Of a stretch of 64,000 nucleotides of DNA, positions 47,547-56,194 are shown piece after piece. Origin of the DNA: Methylomarinovum tepidoasis (GTDB lineage: Bacteria > Pseudomonadota > Gammaproteobacteria > Methylococcales > Methylothermaceae); the NCBI RefSeq assembly GCF_030294985.1, contig NZ_AP024718.1, positions 372,001 through 436,000 of the forward strand, written 5' to 3'. Each line of letters begins with the position of its first letter. The first letter of the stretch is position 1. The position numbers and the translations under genes are program-made. Under the pieces are notes generated by a model that saw only the letters and a program-made list of their open reading frames with translations, had not been told where the DNA came from and searched no databases.

Positions 47547-48566
47547 TCAGCCCTCGCAAAGCCGCCAGCAGCGCCGCCCGTCCGCCTTGGCCCGGTACAG
47601 GGCCTGGTCGGCACGCCGCAGCAACCCGGCGGCATCGGCACCGTGCTCGGGATAACGGGCGATCCCGATACTCAATCCCACATGCTGCTCCGGCGGCACC
47701 GCCTCGGCCACCGTCTCGATCAGATCGGCCGCAAGCCGTGCATCGTCTTCGGGCGACGGTATGCTGCCGACGACGGCGACGAACTCGTCCCCTCCGAGGC
47801 GCACCAGCAGATCCCCCCGCCGCAGCCGGTGCCGCAGCACGGCGGCGACCTGTATCAGCAACCGGTCCCCGGCGATATGGCCGAAACGGTCGTTGATCCC
47901 CTTGAAACCGTCCAGATCCATCATGAACAGTGCCAGCGGGCGGGATTTGCGCCGCGCCTTGGCCAGGACCCGGGGCAGATAGACTTCCAGATACCGGCGG
48001 TTGGGCAGGCCGGTCAAAGGGTCGCGGTAGGCCAGCGCCGCGATCCGCCGCAGCCGGCAGTTGCGCCGTTGCAGATCCGCCCTGCGCGCCAGCGCTGCTT
48101 CCACCTCCTCCGGCAGATCCGCCAGCAGGGCCTGCCTTTCCGGGGTGAAGAAGTCCGCCGCCCGGGCATAGAACTCCATCACGCCGTACAACTCCCTCTC
48201 GAGGGTCAGCGGCAGCGCGCAAGCGGAGGAAAATCCCGCCACCGCCGCCCGGGGCGGAAGAGCGTCCCCCGGCCCGTGCCACTGGGGCGTGCCGGTCGTC
48301 ACCGCCCGGCTTGCCAACACCGGCATCCCGATGTCGGGACACGGCCAGGCCTGAGTCAGCAGAGAAGCCGGTCGGGCGGCCGCCGCCACCGGCTTCAGCC
48401 GCGACCGCCGCCGCAGGCCGATCCAGGCCAGCTGGATTTCCCCGGTTGCCACCGCCGCATCGCAGATCTGCTGCCACAGTTCAGTTTCACTGCGAAACCG
48501 CGACAGCGCTTTCTGTATTTCCAGGCGCATCCGATAGAAGGCGATGAGGCCGGTGGTATCGCTCAT
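47547..48566 (-). CDS. Diguanylate cyclase with N-terminal GAF-like domain
   Basis: 339 residues. A GAF-like sensor fills residues ~15-165 (LWQQICDAAVATGEIQLAW; AVAGFSSACALPLTLERELYG). The GGDEF domain starts at ALAYRDPLTGLPNRRYLEVY, with the active site LLVRLGGDEFVAVVG and GLSIGIARYPEHG. An intact GGDEF signature predicts cyclic-di-GMP synthesis. No EAL domain is present. The ATG overlaps the stop of the upstream LuxR-type regulator by 4 bp, so the two form an operon. Confidence 0.88.
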   Translation of the reverse strand: MSDTTGLIAFYRMRLEIQKALSRFRSETELWQQICDAAVATGEIQLAWIGLRRRSRLKPVAAAARPASLLTQAWPCPDIGMPVLASRAVTTGTPQWHGPGDALPPRAAVAGFSSACALPLTLERELYGVMEFYARAADFFTPERQALLADLPEEVEAALARRADLQRRNCRLRRIAALAYRDPLTGLPNRRYLEVYLPRVLAKARRKSRPLALFMMDLDGFKGINDRFGHIAGDRLLIQVAAVLRHRLRRGDLLVRLGGDEFVAVVGSIPSPEDDARLAADLIETVAEAVPPEQHVGLSIGIARYPEHGADAAGLLRRADQALYRAKADGRRCWRLCEG

Positions 48567-49522
48567 AAGCGGAAAAACCTCCGCAACTCGCTTTTGGAGT
48601 GGATGTCGAGCTTGCGATAAATGTGGTTGACGTGGTTGGTGACCGTGGAGGGCGAAATGCCCAGGTCCCGCCCTACCTCTTTGTAAGTCCAGCCCTGGCT
48701 GAGGAGGAACGCCACCCGGCTCTCCGACACGCTCAGCACGTCAAGATGGTTCATGCGCCGCCCCCGCAGGAAAATCAGATCGTTCGGCAACGTGGAGGCA
48801 TCGAAGTACAGGTGATCGATGAAGAAACTTTTGCGTCCCGCAGCGACAGCCTGCAGCACCGCCTCCGGCACGTGGGGGCCTTGCCACCCCGGCCACACCT
48901 CCCGCAGGAACGGCGCCAGGGCGAGAGATGCGTGATGGATGATTCCCTGACGGTCCATCACGGCGGTGACGCTCTGGTTGTCGCTGCCGGTTTCCTCGGC
49001 CAGAAGGGCCTGAAACAGCTTCAGCCGGTAAGCGGTCAGCAGATGCGGCGTCAGCGTCTGTTTGATCTGTCGGTCCCGCTCGGTGAAGGGCGGGTCATGC
49101 CGGTCACGATAGAAGGCGATGAAGGAGTACAGCCCCAGGTCCTTATGGACCAGTGCCGTGGCGGCGGCATGGACGACTCCGTAATGACGACCGAATTCCC
49201 GGTAGATGCGCAACTGCAGCAACTCCTCCAGGGAATGAAGGTCGCTCATCAGATACGTGCGCCCGGGATTCGCGACGATGGCCTCGTAAAGCCGGTCATC
49301 CTCGGCATAGGGATAATAGTGCTCCAAAACATCCGCAGGCAGATTGTGAAAATGGGCCGAATGCGGCATCCGGGTTTCCGCTTCCCCCTCGATCCACAAC
49401 CCAGCGTTGAAGGGCAACACCTGACTGACGCAGGCGAATGCCGCCGTCTTGAAACGCCCTAGCGGAACCGTCTCGACGAGGCCATAGATCGACTGGATCT
49501 GCTGATTGATGGCTGCATCCAT
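48563..49522 (-). CDS. LuxR-family transcriptional regulator
   Basis: 319 residues from the ATG at 49522 (a GTG three codons upstream is possible). The first ~240 residues are an undefined, probably sensory, helical/alpha-beta region. The C-terminal ~60 residues are a GerE-type HTH: LSVSESRVAFLLSQGWTYKE, DLGISPSTVTNHVNHIYRKL. No receiver domain or autoinducer-binding signature is apparent, so the signal is unknown. It is co-transcribed with a diguanylate cyclase and divergent from a secreted TPR protein. Confidence 0.8.
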   Translation of the reverse strand: MDAAINQQIQSIYGLVETVPLGRFKTAAFACVSQVLPFNAGLWIEGEAETRMPHSAHFHNLPADVLEHYYPYAEDDRLYEAIVANPGRTYLMSDLHSLEELLQLRIYREFGRHYGVVHAAATALVHKDLGLYSFIAFYRDRHDPPFTERDRQIKQTLTPHLLTAYRLKLFQALLAEETGSDNQSVTAVMDRQGIIHHASLALAPFLREVWPGWQGPHVPEAVLQAVAAGRKSFFIDHLYFDASTLPNDLIFLRGRRMNHLDVLSVSESRVAFLLSQGWTYKEVGRDLGISPSTVTNHVNHIYRKLDIHSKSELRRFFRL

Positions 49523-49678
49523 GAAAAACACTCGCGACTTTCGGAAAACATTCTTGGCATCCGTCCCATCTTCTCACAATGGGTTAAAACGACCCATTCC
49601 CATTGTCACCTGTCTTCATTCGGCAAAATTCCTTATAATCTGTTGCTTCGATGCAAAAACAATTGTTTTGGAGCAACA

Positions 49679-50320
49679 ATGAAACCTGTCTCCATGCTCC
49701 GTACCGCACTGTTGGTCCTGCTGTTGGCCGTCCCCTTCCAGGCGTTCGCGGTTTCGGCCGACCGTATTGGGGCCCGCTGGGACGAAATCACCTACCACTG
49801 GCCCAAGGCCCGGCGTGAGGCCGGCCTGACCCGCCTGCTGGCGGAAATCCGCGCCCTGCGCCAACGACAGCCGGATCAGGCCGATCTTCTCATCTGGGAA
49901 GCGATCGTCACCGTCAGCCGCGCGAGCCTGTCCCCGAACCTGTCCGTTCTCGGGCAACTGAAGCAGACCCGCAAGCTGCTGGAGCAGGCCATCGCCCTCG
50001 ACCCCCGGGCCCTCGACGGAGCGGCTTATCTGACCCTGGCCTGCCTGTATTACAAGCTCCCGGGCTGGCCGCTGTCCTTCGGCGACCGCCACAAGGCGGA
50101 AATCTATTTCCGCAAGGCCCTGGCGCTGAATCCGGACGGCATCGAAACCCATTACTACTACGCCCGCTATCTTCACGACCGCGGCGAGACCGCAGCCGCC
50201 CGGGCCCATTTCGAAAAGGTACTCCAGCTTTCCGGCGATCCCGACCAGCCCTATCTCGCACAGCGCCTGAAACGCAAAGCCGCCCAAAAGCTGGGCCGGC
50301 TGCTCGCATCCCGCAGCTGA
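49679..50320 (+). CDS. Exported TPR-repeat protein
   Basis: 213 residues from the ATG at 49679 (MKPVSMLRTALLVLLLAVP). The signal peptide is cleaved near AFAVSA. The mature part is helical with TPR-like repeats (LLEQAIALDPRALDGAAYLT, AEIYFRKALALNPDGIETHY, ARAHFEKVLQLSG). It is probably a periplasmic protein-interaction module, with unknown partner. A TATAAT-like element lies near 49633. It is divergent from the LuxR/diguanylate cyclase operon and ends at a strong terminator. Confidence 0.8.
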   Translation: MKPVSMLRTALLVLLLAVPFQAFAVSADRIGARWDEITYHWPKARREAGLTRLLAEIRALRQRQPDQADLLIWEAIVTVSRASLSPNLSVLGQLKQTRKLLEQAIALDPRALDGAAYLTLACLYYKLPGWPLSFGDRHKAEIYFRKALALNPDGIETHYYYARYLHDRGETAAARAHFEKVLQLSGDPDQPYLAQRLKRKAAQKLGRLLASRS

Positions 50321-50334
50321 ACCCAGATACGAAA

Positions 50335-50364
50335 ACGGCGCGGAACCGTCAGATTCCGCGCCGT
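50335..50364. terminator. Terminator between TPR gene and porin gene
   Basis: ACGGCGCGGAA-CCGTCAG-ATTCCGCGCCGT-type stem followed by CGTCTTTC, between convergent genes. Confidence 0.7.
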
Positions 50365-50391
50365 CGTCTTTCTCCGCCGCGCAGCGGAGAT

Positions 50392-51672
50392 TCAGAACAT
50401 CACCACCGCATCCACGGCGAACAGCAGCTGGTCGTCCTGGCTGCCATCATCAAAGGGCTTGGTGTTTTCCGCCCAGTCGTAGCGGACTTCGGGGCGGATC
50501 TTGGCCCAGTGGGTGGGCTTGAAGTTGACCCCGAAAGTCATTTCGTAGAAGTTGGCGGATTTTCCGGGCCGTACTCCCTGACCACCATAGAGGCTGGAGA
50601 CGCGCATTCCGCCCTCGTCCCGGAACCACTCCATGCGGGTGCCGAGCGAGAACATGTCGTTGACGTCATAGGTCAGATAGCCGTTGACGCCATACCAATG
50701 GGCGTCGTCATCGGTACCCGGCAGGTCTTCCCAACCGTGGTCGTGCTGCAGGGTGAAGTGCAGCGCGTCGGTGACATCGTAGTTCAACACGATGCTATAG
50801 AGGGAACGATCCTGATCGTCCAGATTGTCGTGGTAACCGGCCACGGTCCCGGTGATCGCCGTCAGGGCCACCGACAGGGCACCCGCCCCCTCGACGCCGT
50901 TGTCCCAGTTCAGGCCGCCGATGAAATTCCAGGCATCGTCGATATCGGCGGTGAAGCTGTCCCAGCCGTTGACCGCACCGACGGTGATGCTCAGATTGTT
51001 GATGAGCGGCATGGAGAACAGTGCCCCGGTGTGGGTGAAGGGTTCGCCGTACTGCATGGTATAGGCGTGGGAATAGAAGAAGTTGTCCGGCGCGGTGACC
51101 ACCTCATTGCCAATGATGGTGTAGAAGTGCCCCAGTTTGGCGGTGATGCCGTTCAGCACCGGCGCGTACACTTCCAGATAAGCCTGCGGCAGGGCCATCT
51201 TGTTGAGATTGTGCATCGCATCGGTGTTCCCGACCCATTTCTGCTTGCCGGCGTCGGAAATTTCCAGACCGAGCGCCTGGGTGAAAGGTGAGTCGGTGCC
51301 GTACATGAAGTCCACCCGGCCACCGAGGTCCCAACCGCCGTCGGTGCTGACCGCGCGTTCGACGAACAGGTTGATCTGATTCAGCATCACGTGGTCGTAA
51401 CGATAGTTGAAGGTGACCGGATCGTTGAGATCGTTGCGCGGATCTTCGAAGTTGTGGGTATAGCCGAAGTTGATCCAGCCGCCGGCACGCAGTCCCAGCG
51501 ATTTCATGAACTGGGTTTCATTGATGTCGTAGCCGGTCAGGGCCTCGACCACACCGTCGGCGCTGTGAATCCGCTCCGGAATGACACCTTCCGTCAGTTC
51601 ATGGGCGCCGGCGCCGGTGGCGGCAGCCAGGGCGATGGCCAGAACGGTAGGCTTGAAGACAGGTTTGTTCAT
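50392..51672 (-). CDS. Outer-membrane beta-barrel porin (BBP2-type)
   Basis: 426 residues with a signal peptide (KPTVLAIALAAATGAGA). There are alternating amphipathic strands throughout, ending in the terminal phenylalanine strand LLFAVDAVVMF. Segments such as GWINFGYTHNFEDPRN, GGRVDFMYGTDSPF, YLEVYAPVLNGITAKLGHFY and FYEMTFGVNFKP are typical of the BBP2/OmpL-like putative porins. It lies 82 bp downstream of amt on the same strand, so it may serve nitrogen-compound entry; that is inference. No -10/-35 pair is obvious in the gap. Confidence 0.82.
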   Translation of the reverse strand: MNKPVFKPTVLAIALAAATGAGAHELTEGVIPERIHSADGVVEALTGYDINETQFMKSLGLRAGGWINFGYTHNFEDPRNDLNDPVTFNYRYDHVMLNQINLFVERAVSTDGGWDLGGRVDFMYGTDSPFTQALGLEISDAGKQKWVGNTDAMHNLNKMALPQAYLEVYAPVLNGITAKLGHFYTIIGNEVVTAPDNFFYSHAYTMQYGEPFTHTGALFSMPLINNLSITVGAVNGWDSFTADIDDAWNFIGGLNWDNGVEGAGALSVALTAITGTVAGYHDNLDDQDRSLYSIVLNYDVTDALHFTLQHDHGWEDLPGTDDDAHWYGVNGYLTYDVNDMFSLGTRMEWFRDEGGMRVSSLYGGQGVRPGKSANFYEMTFGVNFKPTHWAKIRPEVRYDWAENTKPFDDGSQDDQLLFAVDAVVMF

Positions 51673-51690
51673 CGCTTGATCCTCTCGATT

Positions 51691-51759
51691 GTTGAGTTTT
51701 TACAACTTTATGTTGCTTTTTGGCAAATAAGAATACCAGCCGAATGCCCAAAACTCAAC
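51691..51759. repeat. Inverted repeat across the amt-porin junction
   Basis: GTTGAGTTTT (51691-51700) and AAAACTCAAC (51750-51759) are exact complements flanking 49 bp. They span the amt stop codon and the leader of the porin gene. A nested GTTG...CAAC pairing is also possible. It could set differential expression of the two genes. Confidence 0.45.
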
Positions 51760-53005
51760 GTCCGCTGCCGGTGAATTCTGGATAGGCCTCCATACCGCAC
51801 TCGGCGTAGTCGGCGCCGTTGTATTCGTCTTCGGGACTGAGACGGATGCCGACGGTCAGCTTGAGCACATACCAGAAGATGAAGCTGGCGGCGAAAACCC
51901 AGGCGAAGATGGTCACGATGCCGATCAGCTGGGCACTCAGCTTGGCATCGGGATTGGACAGGCACACCGCCAGCAGCCCCCAGATGCCAACCACGCCGTG
52001 CACCGACAGCGCCCCGACCGGATCGTCGATGCGCAGCTTGTCGAACCCCATGATCGAGAACACCACGATGACGCCACCGACGGCGCCGACGATCGTCGCC
52101 AGCAGCGGAGCGGGCGTGAGCGGTTCGGCGGTGATCGCCACCAGCCCGGCCAGGGCGCCGTTGAGCATCATGGTCAGGTCCACCTTGCCAAACAGAAGCC
52201 GATCGGTCAGCAGCGCCGCCACGGCGCCGCCGGCAGCCGCCATGTTGGTGTTGACGATCACCCGGGCCACGGCGTTGGCCTCCTCGACGTTGGAAACCTT
52301 CAGCTCCGAACCGCCGTTGAAACCGAACCAGCCCAGCCATAGAATGAAGGTCCCCAGGGCCGCCAGGGGCAGGTTGCACCCCGGAATGGGGTGGATCTCA
52401 CCTTCAGGACCGTACTTGCCGCGGCGCGGTCCCAGCAGCAACACCCCCGCCAGAGCCGCGGTCGCCCCGCACAGATGCACCACCCCGGAACCGGCGAAAT
52501 CCAGGAAACCGAGTTCGTCCAGAAAACCGCCGCCCCACTTCCAGTAGCCCTGCAGCGGATAGATGAAACCGGTCATCACCACGGCGAACAGCAGGAAGGC
52601 GCCGAGCTTCATGCGCTCGGCCACCGCTCCCGAGACGATGGACATGGCGGTGGCGACGAAGACGACCTGGAAGAAGAAGTCGGCCATCACCGAATAGTAG
52701 ACCTCGCCATTGCTCTTGAGCACTTCGTCGAGGGTGTGGTCCTCGCCGATCAGAAAACCGATGCCGGGCCAGACCGAATTGACCGCCGCATCGGGATACA
52801 TGAGCTTGTAGCCGATCAGCAGGTACATGATGCAGGCGATGGCATAGAGGGCCACGTTCTTGGTCAGGATCTCAACCGTGTTCTTGGCCCGCACCAGCCC
52901 GGCCTCGAGCATGGCGAAGCCGGCGGCCATCCACATGACCAGCGCCCCCATGACCAGAAAATAAAACGTATCGAGCGCGTAGCTGACTTCTATCACTTTC
53001 TCCAT
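51755..53005 (-). CDS. amt: Ammonium transporter Amt
   Basis: 416 residues with eleven hydrophobic helices. Conserved Amt segments are MWMAAGFAMLEAGLVRAKNT, the pore-His region LDFAGSGVVHLCGATAALAG and LGWFGFNGGSELKVS. VHGVVGIWGLLAVCL contains the second pore His. It moves ammonium across the inner membrane and is blocked by the uridylylation-controlled PII protein encoded 49 bp upstream. It is co-transcribed with glnK from a sigma54 promoter. Confidence 0.95.
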   Translation of the reverse strand: MEKVIEVSYALDTFYFLVMGALVMWMAAGFAMLEAGLVRAKNTVEILTKNVALYAIACIMYLLIGYKLMYPDAAVNSVWPGIGFLIGEDHTLDEVLKSNGEVYYSVMADFFFQVVFVATAMSIVSGAVAERMKLGAFLLFAVVMTGFIYPLQGYWKWGGGFLDELGFLDFAGSGVVHLCGATAALAGVLLLGPRRGKYGPEGEIHPIPGCNLPLAALGTFILWLGWFGFNGGSELKVSNVEEANAVARVIVNTNMAAAGGAVAALLTDRLLFGKVDLTMMLNGALAGLVAITAEPLTPAPLLATIVGAVGGVIVVFSIMGFDKLRIDDPVGALSVHGVVGIWGLLAVCLSNPDAKLSAQLIGIVTIFAWVFAASFIFWYVLKLTVGIRLSPEDEYNGADYAECGMEAYPEFTGSGR

Positions 53006-53053
53006 TTTCTTCTCCTGATGTTTGATGCTTTATACGAGTACGCCGCTCGCCCC

Positions 53054-53448
<395 letters not shown>

Positions 53449-53500
53449 TAGAAAAACGGTCACGTTGCGCGTGCGCCGCCACCCTCCCGGCGCGCCCGCA

Positions 53501-53517
53501 TGCACCGATCCGGTGCA
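53501..53517. promoter_or_regulatory. NtrC binding site, perfect palindrome
   Basis: TGCACC-GATCC-GGTGCA matches the NtrC consensus at every defined position. It lies about 87 bp upstream of the glnK sigma54 start and also 67 bp upstream of the ntrB start codon, so it may control both directions. Confidence 0.82.
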
Positions 53518-53555
53518 TGCGGACCTTCCGTCCGCCCCGTTATGCTGAAAAATAT

Positions 53556-53571
53556 AGGCATTGCCTTTGCT
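53556..53571 (+). promoter_or_regulatory. Possible sigma54 promoter of ntrBC
   Basis: AGGCATTGCCTTTGCT has GG-N10-GC spacing and two mismatches to consensus. The implied start would fall almost on the ntrB ATG at 53584. Confidence 0.35.
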
Positions 53572-53583
53572 TCTTATTTTCAT

Positions 53584-54651
53584 ATGAACCAGGAAAACCT
53601 TTATCGCCAGATTCTGGACAACCTCGCCAATGCGGTGCTGCTGTTCGACCGCGGGCTGCGGCTGCGCTTCCTCAACCCGGCCGGGGAAATGCTGCTCGAC
53701 ACCAGCGCCGTCAAGGCGCTCGGCCAACCGGCCACCGCCCTGTTCGGCGCCCTGGGACAGCATCTTGCCCGGAACCTGGGCACGACCCTCCAGACCGGTG
53801 CGCCGCTGGTCGAACGCCAGCTGCCGCTCCAGCTGGGGGAACGCACCCGGATGGTGCATTGCGCCATCACCCCCGTGTTCGAAGGGGACACGGTCGCGGC
53901 CGCCATCGTCGAGATCGAACCGGTGGAAAATTACAGCCACCTTTCCCGCGACCACCAGGCCCAACACCAGCAGGCCGCCGTCAACCAACTGCTGCGGGGG
54001 CTCGCCCACGAGATCAAGAATCCGCTCGGCGGCCTGCGGGGCGCCGCCCAGCTCCTCGCCCAGGAACTGGACACTCCCCAGCTGCGCGAATACACCGACG
54101 TCATCCTCCAGGAGGCCGACCGCCTCGGCGCCCTGATCGACCGCCTGCTGGCCCCCCACCGGCCACCCCGGAAACAGCCCCTCAACATCCATCAGGTATT
54201 GGAGCGGGTCCGCCAGCTGCTGGCGGCCGAATATCCGGCGTTGGCGTTCCACTGCGACTACGATCCCAGCCTGCCCCGCCTGGAAGGGGACTTCGACCAG
54301 CTCATCCAGGTGTTTCTGAACCTCGTCCGCAACGCCGCCCAGGCCGTGGCAGGCGAAGGGGAAGTCAGACTGCGGACCCGCATCGAACACCGCCTGACCA
54401 TCCGCGGCCGGATGCACCGCCTGGTGCTGCGCGTCGACATTGCCGACAACGGCCCCGGCATCCCCGCCGAATTGGGCGAGCGGATCTTCTATCCCATGAT
54501 CACCGGTAAGGCGGAGGGCACCGGCCTGGGGTTGTCGATCGCCCAGACCCTAGTCACCCGCCATGGCGGCCTGATCGAATACCGATCCCGCCCTGGCGAT
54601 ACCTGTTTTTCCGTCTATCTGCCCCTGGAGGATTCCTCCCGTGAGCCGTGA
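53584..54651 (+). CDS. ntrB: Nitrogen regulation sensor histidine kinase/phosphatase NtrB
   Basis: 355 residues. The N-terminal PAS domain (ILDNLANAVLLFDRGLRLRF, LNPAGEMLLDTS) is followed by the H-box LLRGLAHEIKNPLGGLRGAA with the phospho-His. The HATPase domain contains N-box FLNLVRNAAQAV, G1 DNGPGIPAE and G2 GTGLGLSIAQTLV. It phosphorylates NtrC when PII is uridylylated. No ribosome-binding site is visible before the ATG at 53584. The alternative in-frame ATG at 53541 has none either. It overlaps ntrC by 11 bp. Confidence 0.93.
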   Translation: MNQENLYRQILDNLANAVLLFDRGLRLRFLNPAGEMLLDTSAVKALGQPATALFGALGQHLARNLGTTLQTGAPLVERQLPLQLGERTRMVHCAITPVFEGDTVAAAIVEIEPVENYSHLSRDHQAQHQQAAVNQLLRGLAHEIKNPLGGLRGAAQLLAQELDTPQLREYTDVILQEADRLGALIDRLLAPHRPPRKQPLNIHQVLERVRQLLAAEYPALAFHCDYDPSLPRLEGDFDQLIQVFLNLVRNAAQAVAGEGEVRLRTRIEHRLTIRGRMHRLVLRVDIADNGPGIPAELGERIFYPMITGKAEGTGLGLSIAQTLVTRHGGLIEYRSRPGDTCFSVYLPLEDSSREP

Positions 54652-56056
54652 AATCTGGATCATCGACGACGATCAGTCGATCCGTTGGGTACTGGAAAAA
54701 GCCCTGAGCAAGGCAGGCTTCCGGGTCTGCCTCTTTGCCGAGGCCTCGGAGCCCGAACGCCTGCTGCGCCACACCCGCCCCGACGTCCTGCTGACCGACA
54801 TCCGCATGCCGGGCACGGACGGCCTGACGCTGCTGCGGCAGATCCGGCAGCGCCACCCGCAACTGCCGGTCATCGTCATGACCGCCCATTCCGATCTCGA
54901 CAGCGCCGTCGCCGCCCTCCACGGCGGGGCCTTCGAATACCTGCCCAAGCCTTTCGACCTCGACGAGATGGTGCAGGTGGTCCGGCGCGCCTGTCAGGAA
55001 CCCGGCCTCGGAGAAACCTCCCCACCGCCGGAGGCCGACGCCCCGGAAATCATCGGCGCCGCGCCCGCGATGCAGGCCGTCTTCCGCGCAATCGGCCGGC
55101 TGGCGCGCTCGCCGGTCACCGTACTGATCACCGGCGAATCCGGCACCGGCAAGGAGCTGGTGGCGCGGGCGCTGCACCGTCACAGTCCCCGCGCCGGCGG
55201 ACCGTTCATCGCCCTCAACATGGCGGCCATCCCCAAGGATCTGCTGGAATCGGAACTGTTCGGCCATGAGAAGGGCGCCTTCACCGGCGCCGACCAGCGC
55301 CGCAGCGGCCGCTTCGAACAGGCCCACGGCGGCACCCTGTTCCTCGACGAAATCGGCGACATGCCCGCCGAGCTGCAGACCCGCCTGCTGCGCGTCCTGG
55401 CCGAAGGGGAATTCTATCCTCTCGGGGCCCACACCCCCCGCAAGGTGGACGTGCGCATCATCGCCGCCACCCATCAGAATCTGGAGACCCTGGTCGCCGA
55501 GGGACGCTTCCGCGAAGACCTTTACCACCGCCTCAACGTCATCCGCATCCCCCTGCCGCCCCTGCGGCAGCGCCGCGAGGACATCCCCGCCCTGCTGCAC
55601 CATTTCCTCAAGCGCGCGGCCACGGAACTGCAGACCGAACCCAAAACCCTGCGCCCGGACGTGGAAACCTTCCTGAGCCGGCTGGACTGGCCCGGCAACG
55701 TGCGTCAGCTGGAAAACCTGTGCCGCTGGCTGACCGTGATGGCGCCGGGCAACGTAGTCCACATGGAGGACCTGCCGCCGGAACTGCGCCGGCCCGCAGA
55801 ACCCGCCGCCGAAACTGCGCCCACCACCGACCGCTGGACCGAGGCATTGGCCTGCTGGACCGAGCAGGCGCTGGCCGAGGGGCACCCCAACATCGCCAAG
55901 GAAGCGATCGCCGAAGCGGAACGCATCCTCATCCGCACCGCCCTGCACCATACCCGCGGGCGCCGCCAGGACGCCGCCCGGCTCCTCGGCTACGGCCGCA
56001 ACACCCTGACCCGGAAAATCAACGAACTGGGGCTGGACGAAACAAGCGATGCCTGA
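54641..56056 (+). CDS. ntrC: Nitrogen response regulator NtrC (sigma54 activator)
   Basis: 471 residues from a GTG at 54641 overlapping ntrB. The receiver domain has IIDDDQSIRW and the phospho-Asp in VLLTDIRMPGTDG. The AAA+ domain has Walker A ITGESGTGKELVA, the sigma54-contacting ESELFGHEKGAFTGA loop and Walker B GGTLFLDEIGDMP. The C-terminal Fis-type HTH is GRRQDAARLLGYGRNTLTRK. It should activate the sigma54 promoters listed here (glnA, glnK, nirB, nasA, narK). Confidence 0.96.
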   Translation: MSREIWIIDDDQSIRWVLEKALSKAGFRVCLFAEASEPERLLRHTRPDVLLTDIRMPGTDGLTLLRQIRQRHPQLPVIVMTAHSDLDSAVAALHGGAFEYLPKPFDLDEMVQVVRRACQEPGLGETSPPPEADAPEIIGAAPAMQAVFRAIGRLARSPVTVLITGESGTGKELVARALHRHSPRAGGPFIALNMAAIPKDLLESELFGHEKGAFTGADQRRSGRFEQAHGGTLFLDEIGDMPAELQTRLLRVLAEGEFYPLGAHTPRKVDVRIIAATHQNLETLVAEGRFREDLYHRLNVIRIPLPPLRQRREDIPALLHHFLKRAATELQTEPKTLRPDVETFLSRLDWPGNVRQLENLCRWLTVMAPGNVVHMEDLPPELRRPAEPAAETAPTTDRWTEALACWTEQALAEGHPNIAKEAIAEAERILIRTALHHTRGRRQDAARLLGYGRNTLTRKINELGLDETSDA

Positions 56057-56080
56057 ATGGGTGCATCCGTCCGCCACGAC

Positions 56081-56097
56081 TGCACCCATATGAGGCA
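56081..56097 (+). promoter_or_regulatory. Candidate NtrC site upstream of nirB
   Basis: TGCACC-CATAT-GAGGCA matches 10 of 12 consensus positions, centred ~75 bp before the predicted nirB start. An additional GGTGCA half-site lies at 56060-56065. Confidence 0.5.
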
Positions 56098-56137
56098 CGG
56101 AAGATCTCCCGCCCGCACAGACACCAGCCAAACAACA

Positions 56138-56153
56138 TGGCACATATTTTGCT
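56138..56153 (+). promoter_or_regulatory. Sigma54 promoter of nirBD-phzF
   Basis: TGGCACATATTTTGCT matches the consensus TGGYAYRN4TTGCW at every position. The predicted start is ~56164, about 31 nt before the nirB ATG. Confidence 0.85.
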
Positions 56154-56194
56154 CAGACTATGCTTGGCAGCTAATTACCCAGAGAGAACGAGCA

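Noticed and set aside
51700-51754. Possible sigma54 promoter for the porin gene (TGGTATTCTTATTTGC)
   Set aside because: The GG-GC spacing is 11 rather than 10, which sigma54 does not tolerate.
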